A stretch of 64,000 nt of DNA, from contig CM012954.1 in assembly GCA_000181795.3 (NCBI GenBank), forward strand, positions 2,442,823-2,506,822, read 5' to 3'. Origin of the DNA: Trichinella spiralis. Taxonomy: Eukaryota > Nematoda > Enoplea > Trichinellida > Trichinellidae. The notes under the pieces were generated by a model that made no database searches, had not been told where the DNA came from, and saw nothing but the letters and a program-made list of their open reading frames with translations. The position numbers and the translations under genes are program-made. Below are positions 63,839-64,000 of this stretch, piece after piece (the first letter of the stretch is position 1; every line of letters starts with the position of its first letter).

Positions 63839-64000
63839 TCAAGCCACTGGAATTAATTTCATGTAAGCAATACTTCCGAGAGTGCCGGCTAACCAGACCA
63901 GTAGCCACAAACGCCTACCAACCTGAGTGACAATAAACGGCATCGTTAAGAAGGCAACAAGTAGAACGGATGGTAAAGTTTCTCTTAGGGGAAGCGGTTT
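63839..64000 (-). CDS. C-terminal end of an unidentified membrane protein (partial)
   Basis: An open frame enters from the right edge of the window and ends at the TGA at 63839. The 53 visible residues are two hydrophobic segments separated by a charged turn (PSVLLVAFLTMPFIV, then GRRLWLLVWLAGTLGSIAYM), ending KLIPVA. I do not recognise the family. It is convergent with the MLT-11-like gene. An AG|GTTGGT within it could be a donor, so the frame may not be a single exon. Confidence 0.45.
   Translation of the reverse strand, partial: KPLPLRETLPSVLLVAFLTMPFIVTQVGRRLWLLVWLAGTLGSIAYMKLIPVA

Noticed and set aside
1-64000. tRNA, rRNA, spliced-leader RNA genes, CRISPR arrays and transposon ORFs
   Set aside because: I looked for T-loop and acceptor motifs, repeat-spacer arrays, and reverse transcriptase or transposase motifs and saw none. 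Small RNAs could still be missed without covariance searches.

Overview
This window is from an invertebrate, animal-type nuclear genome, most probably a nematode. It is AT-rich. Genes are split by many short GT-AG introns, with a few longer ones. The strongest pointer to nematodes is a set of very large secreted proteins made of alternating Kunitz and lustrin-type cysteine-rich modules, plus a protein with the architecture of nematode MLT-11-like Kunitz/thyroglobulin proteins. I cannot fix the clade from sequence alone. All splice models were made by eye from donor and acceptor sites, reading-frame continuity and family similarity.

Layout. (1) 1-3.2 kb: AT-rich flank, then a small two-membrane-segment protein (low confidence). 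(2) 3.8-8.7 kb, minus strand: complete PP4 regulatory subunit 3 (PPP4R3/SMEK), 17 exons. (3) 10.2-13.7 kb, plus strand: complete PP2A B56 regulatory subunit (PPP2R5), 11 exons. It is divergent from PPP4R3 across a 1.5-kb intergenic region. (4) 15.4-31.0 kb, minus strand: a giant secreted Kunitz/lustrin protein of about 2,393 residues in 28 exons. Nearly all its Kunitz domains lack the Cys14-Cys38 pair. Nested in one of its introns, on the plus strand, is a single-exon, G+C-rich M13 (neprilysin) protein (20.1-22.5 kb) whose HExxH zinc site reads REITR, so it is a predicted pseudoenzyme. (5) 29.0-33.3 kb: the 5' part of the Kunitz/lustrin gene is present twice around a 10-N gap, most likely two unmerged haplotype contigs. 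(6) 33.9-35.3 kb, minus strand: a short TPX2/TPXL-1-like spindle factor. (7) 38.7-44.5 kb, plus strand: a secreted protein with thyroglobulin-1 domains, a duplicated cysteine-rich helical domain flanking a Thr/Asn-rich mucin-like stalk, and a terminal Kunitz-like domain. (8) 46.9-49.6 kb, plus strand: a secreted Cys-loop-receptor ligand-binding domain with no membrane segments (AChBP-like). (9) 50.3-52.6 kb, plus strand: complete ZFPL1. (10) 53.7-63.5 kb, plus strand: a 36-exon MLT-11-like protein with 12 Kunitz domains, one thyroglobulin domain, antistasin-like repeats and a Pro-rich tail. (11) The right edge holds the C-terminal end of an unidentified membrane protein on the minus strand.

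How they fit together: three large extracellular cysteine-rich proteins lie within about 50 kb. Almost all their exons start and end in phase 1, the classical signature of module shuffling, and they are plausibly cuticle, extracellular-matrix or protease-inhibitor proteins. The other genes (PPP4R3, PPP2R5, TPX2-like, ZFPL1) are conserved housekeeping or cell-division genes. The most unusual elements are the nested dead M13 peptidase, the soluble Cys-loop ligand-binding domain, and the systematic 4-cysteine Kunitz array ending in a single canonical 6-cysteine Kunitz domain.
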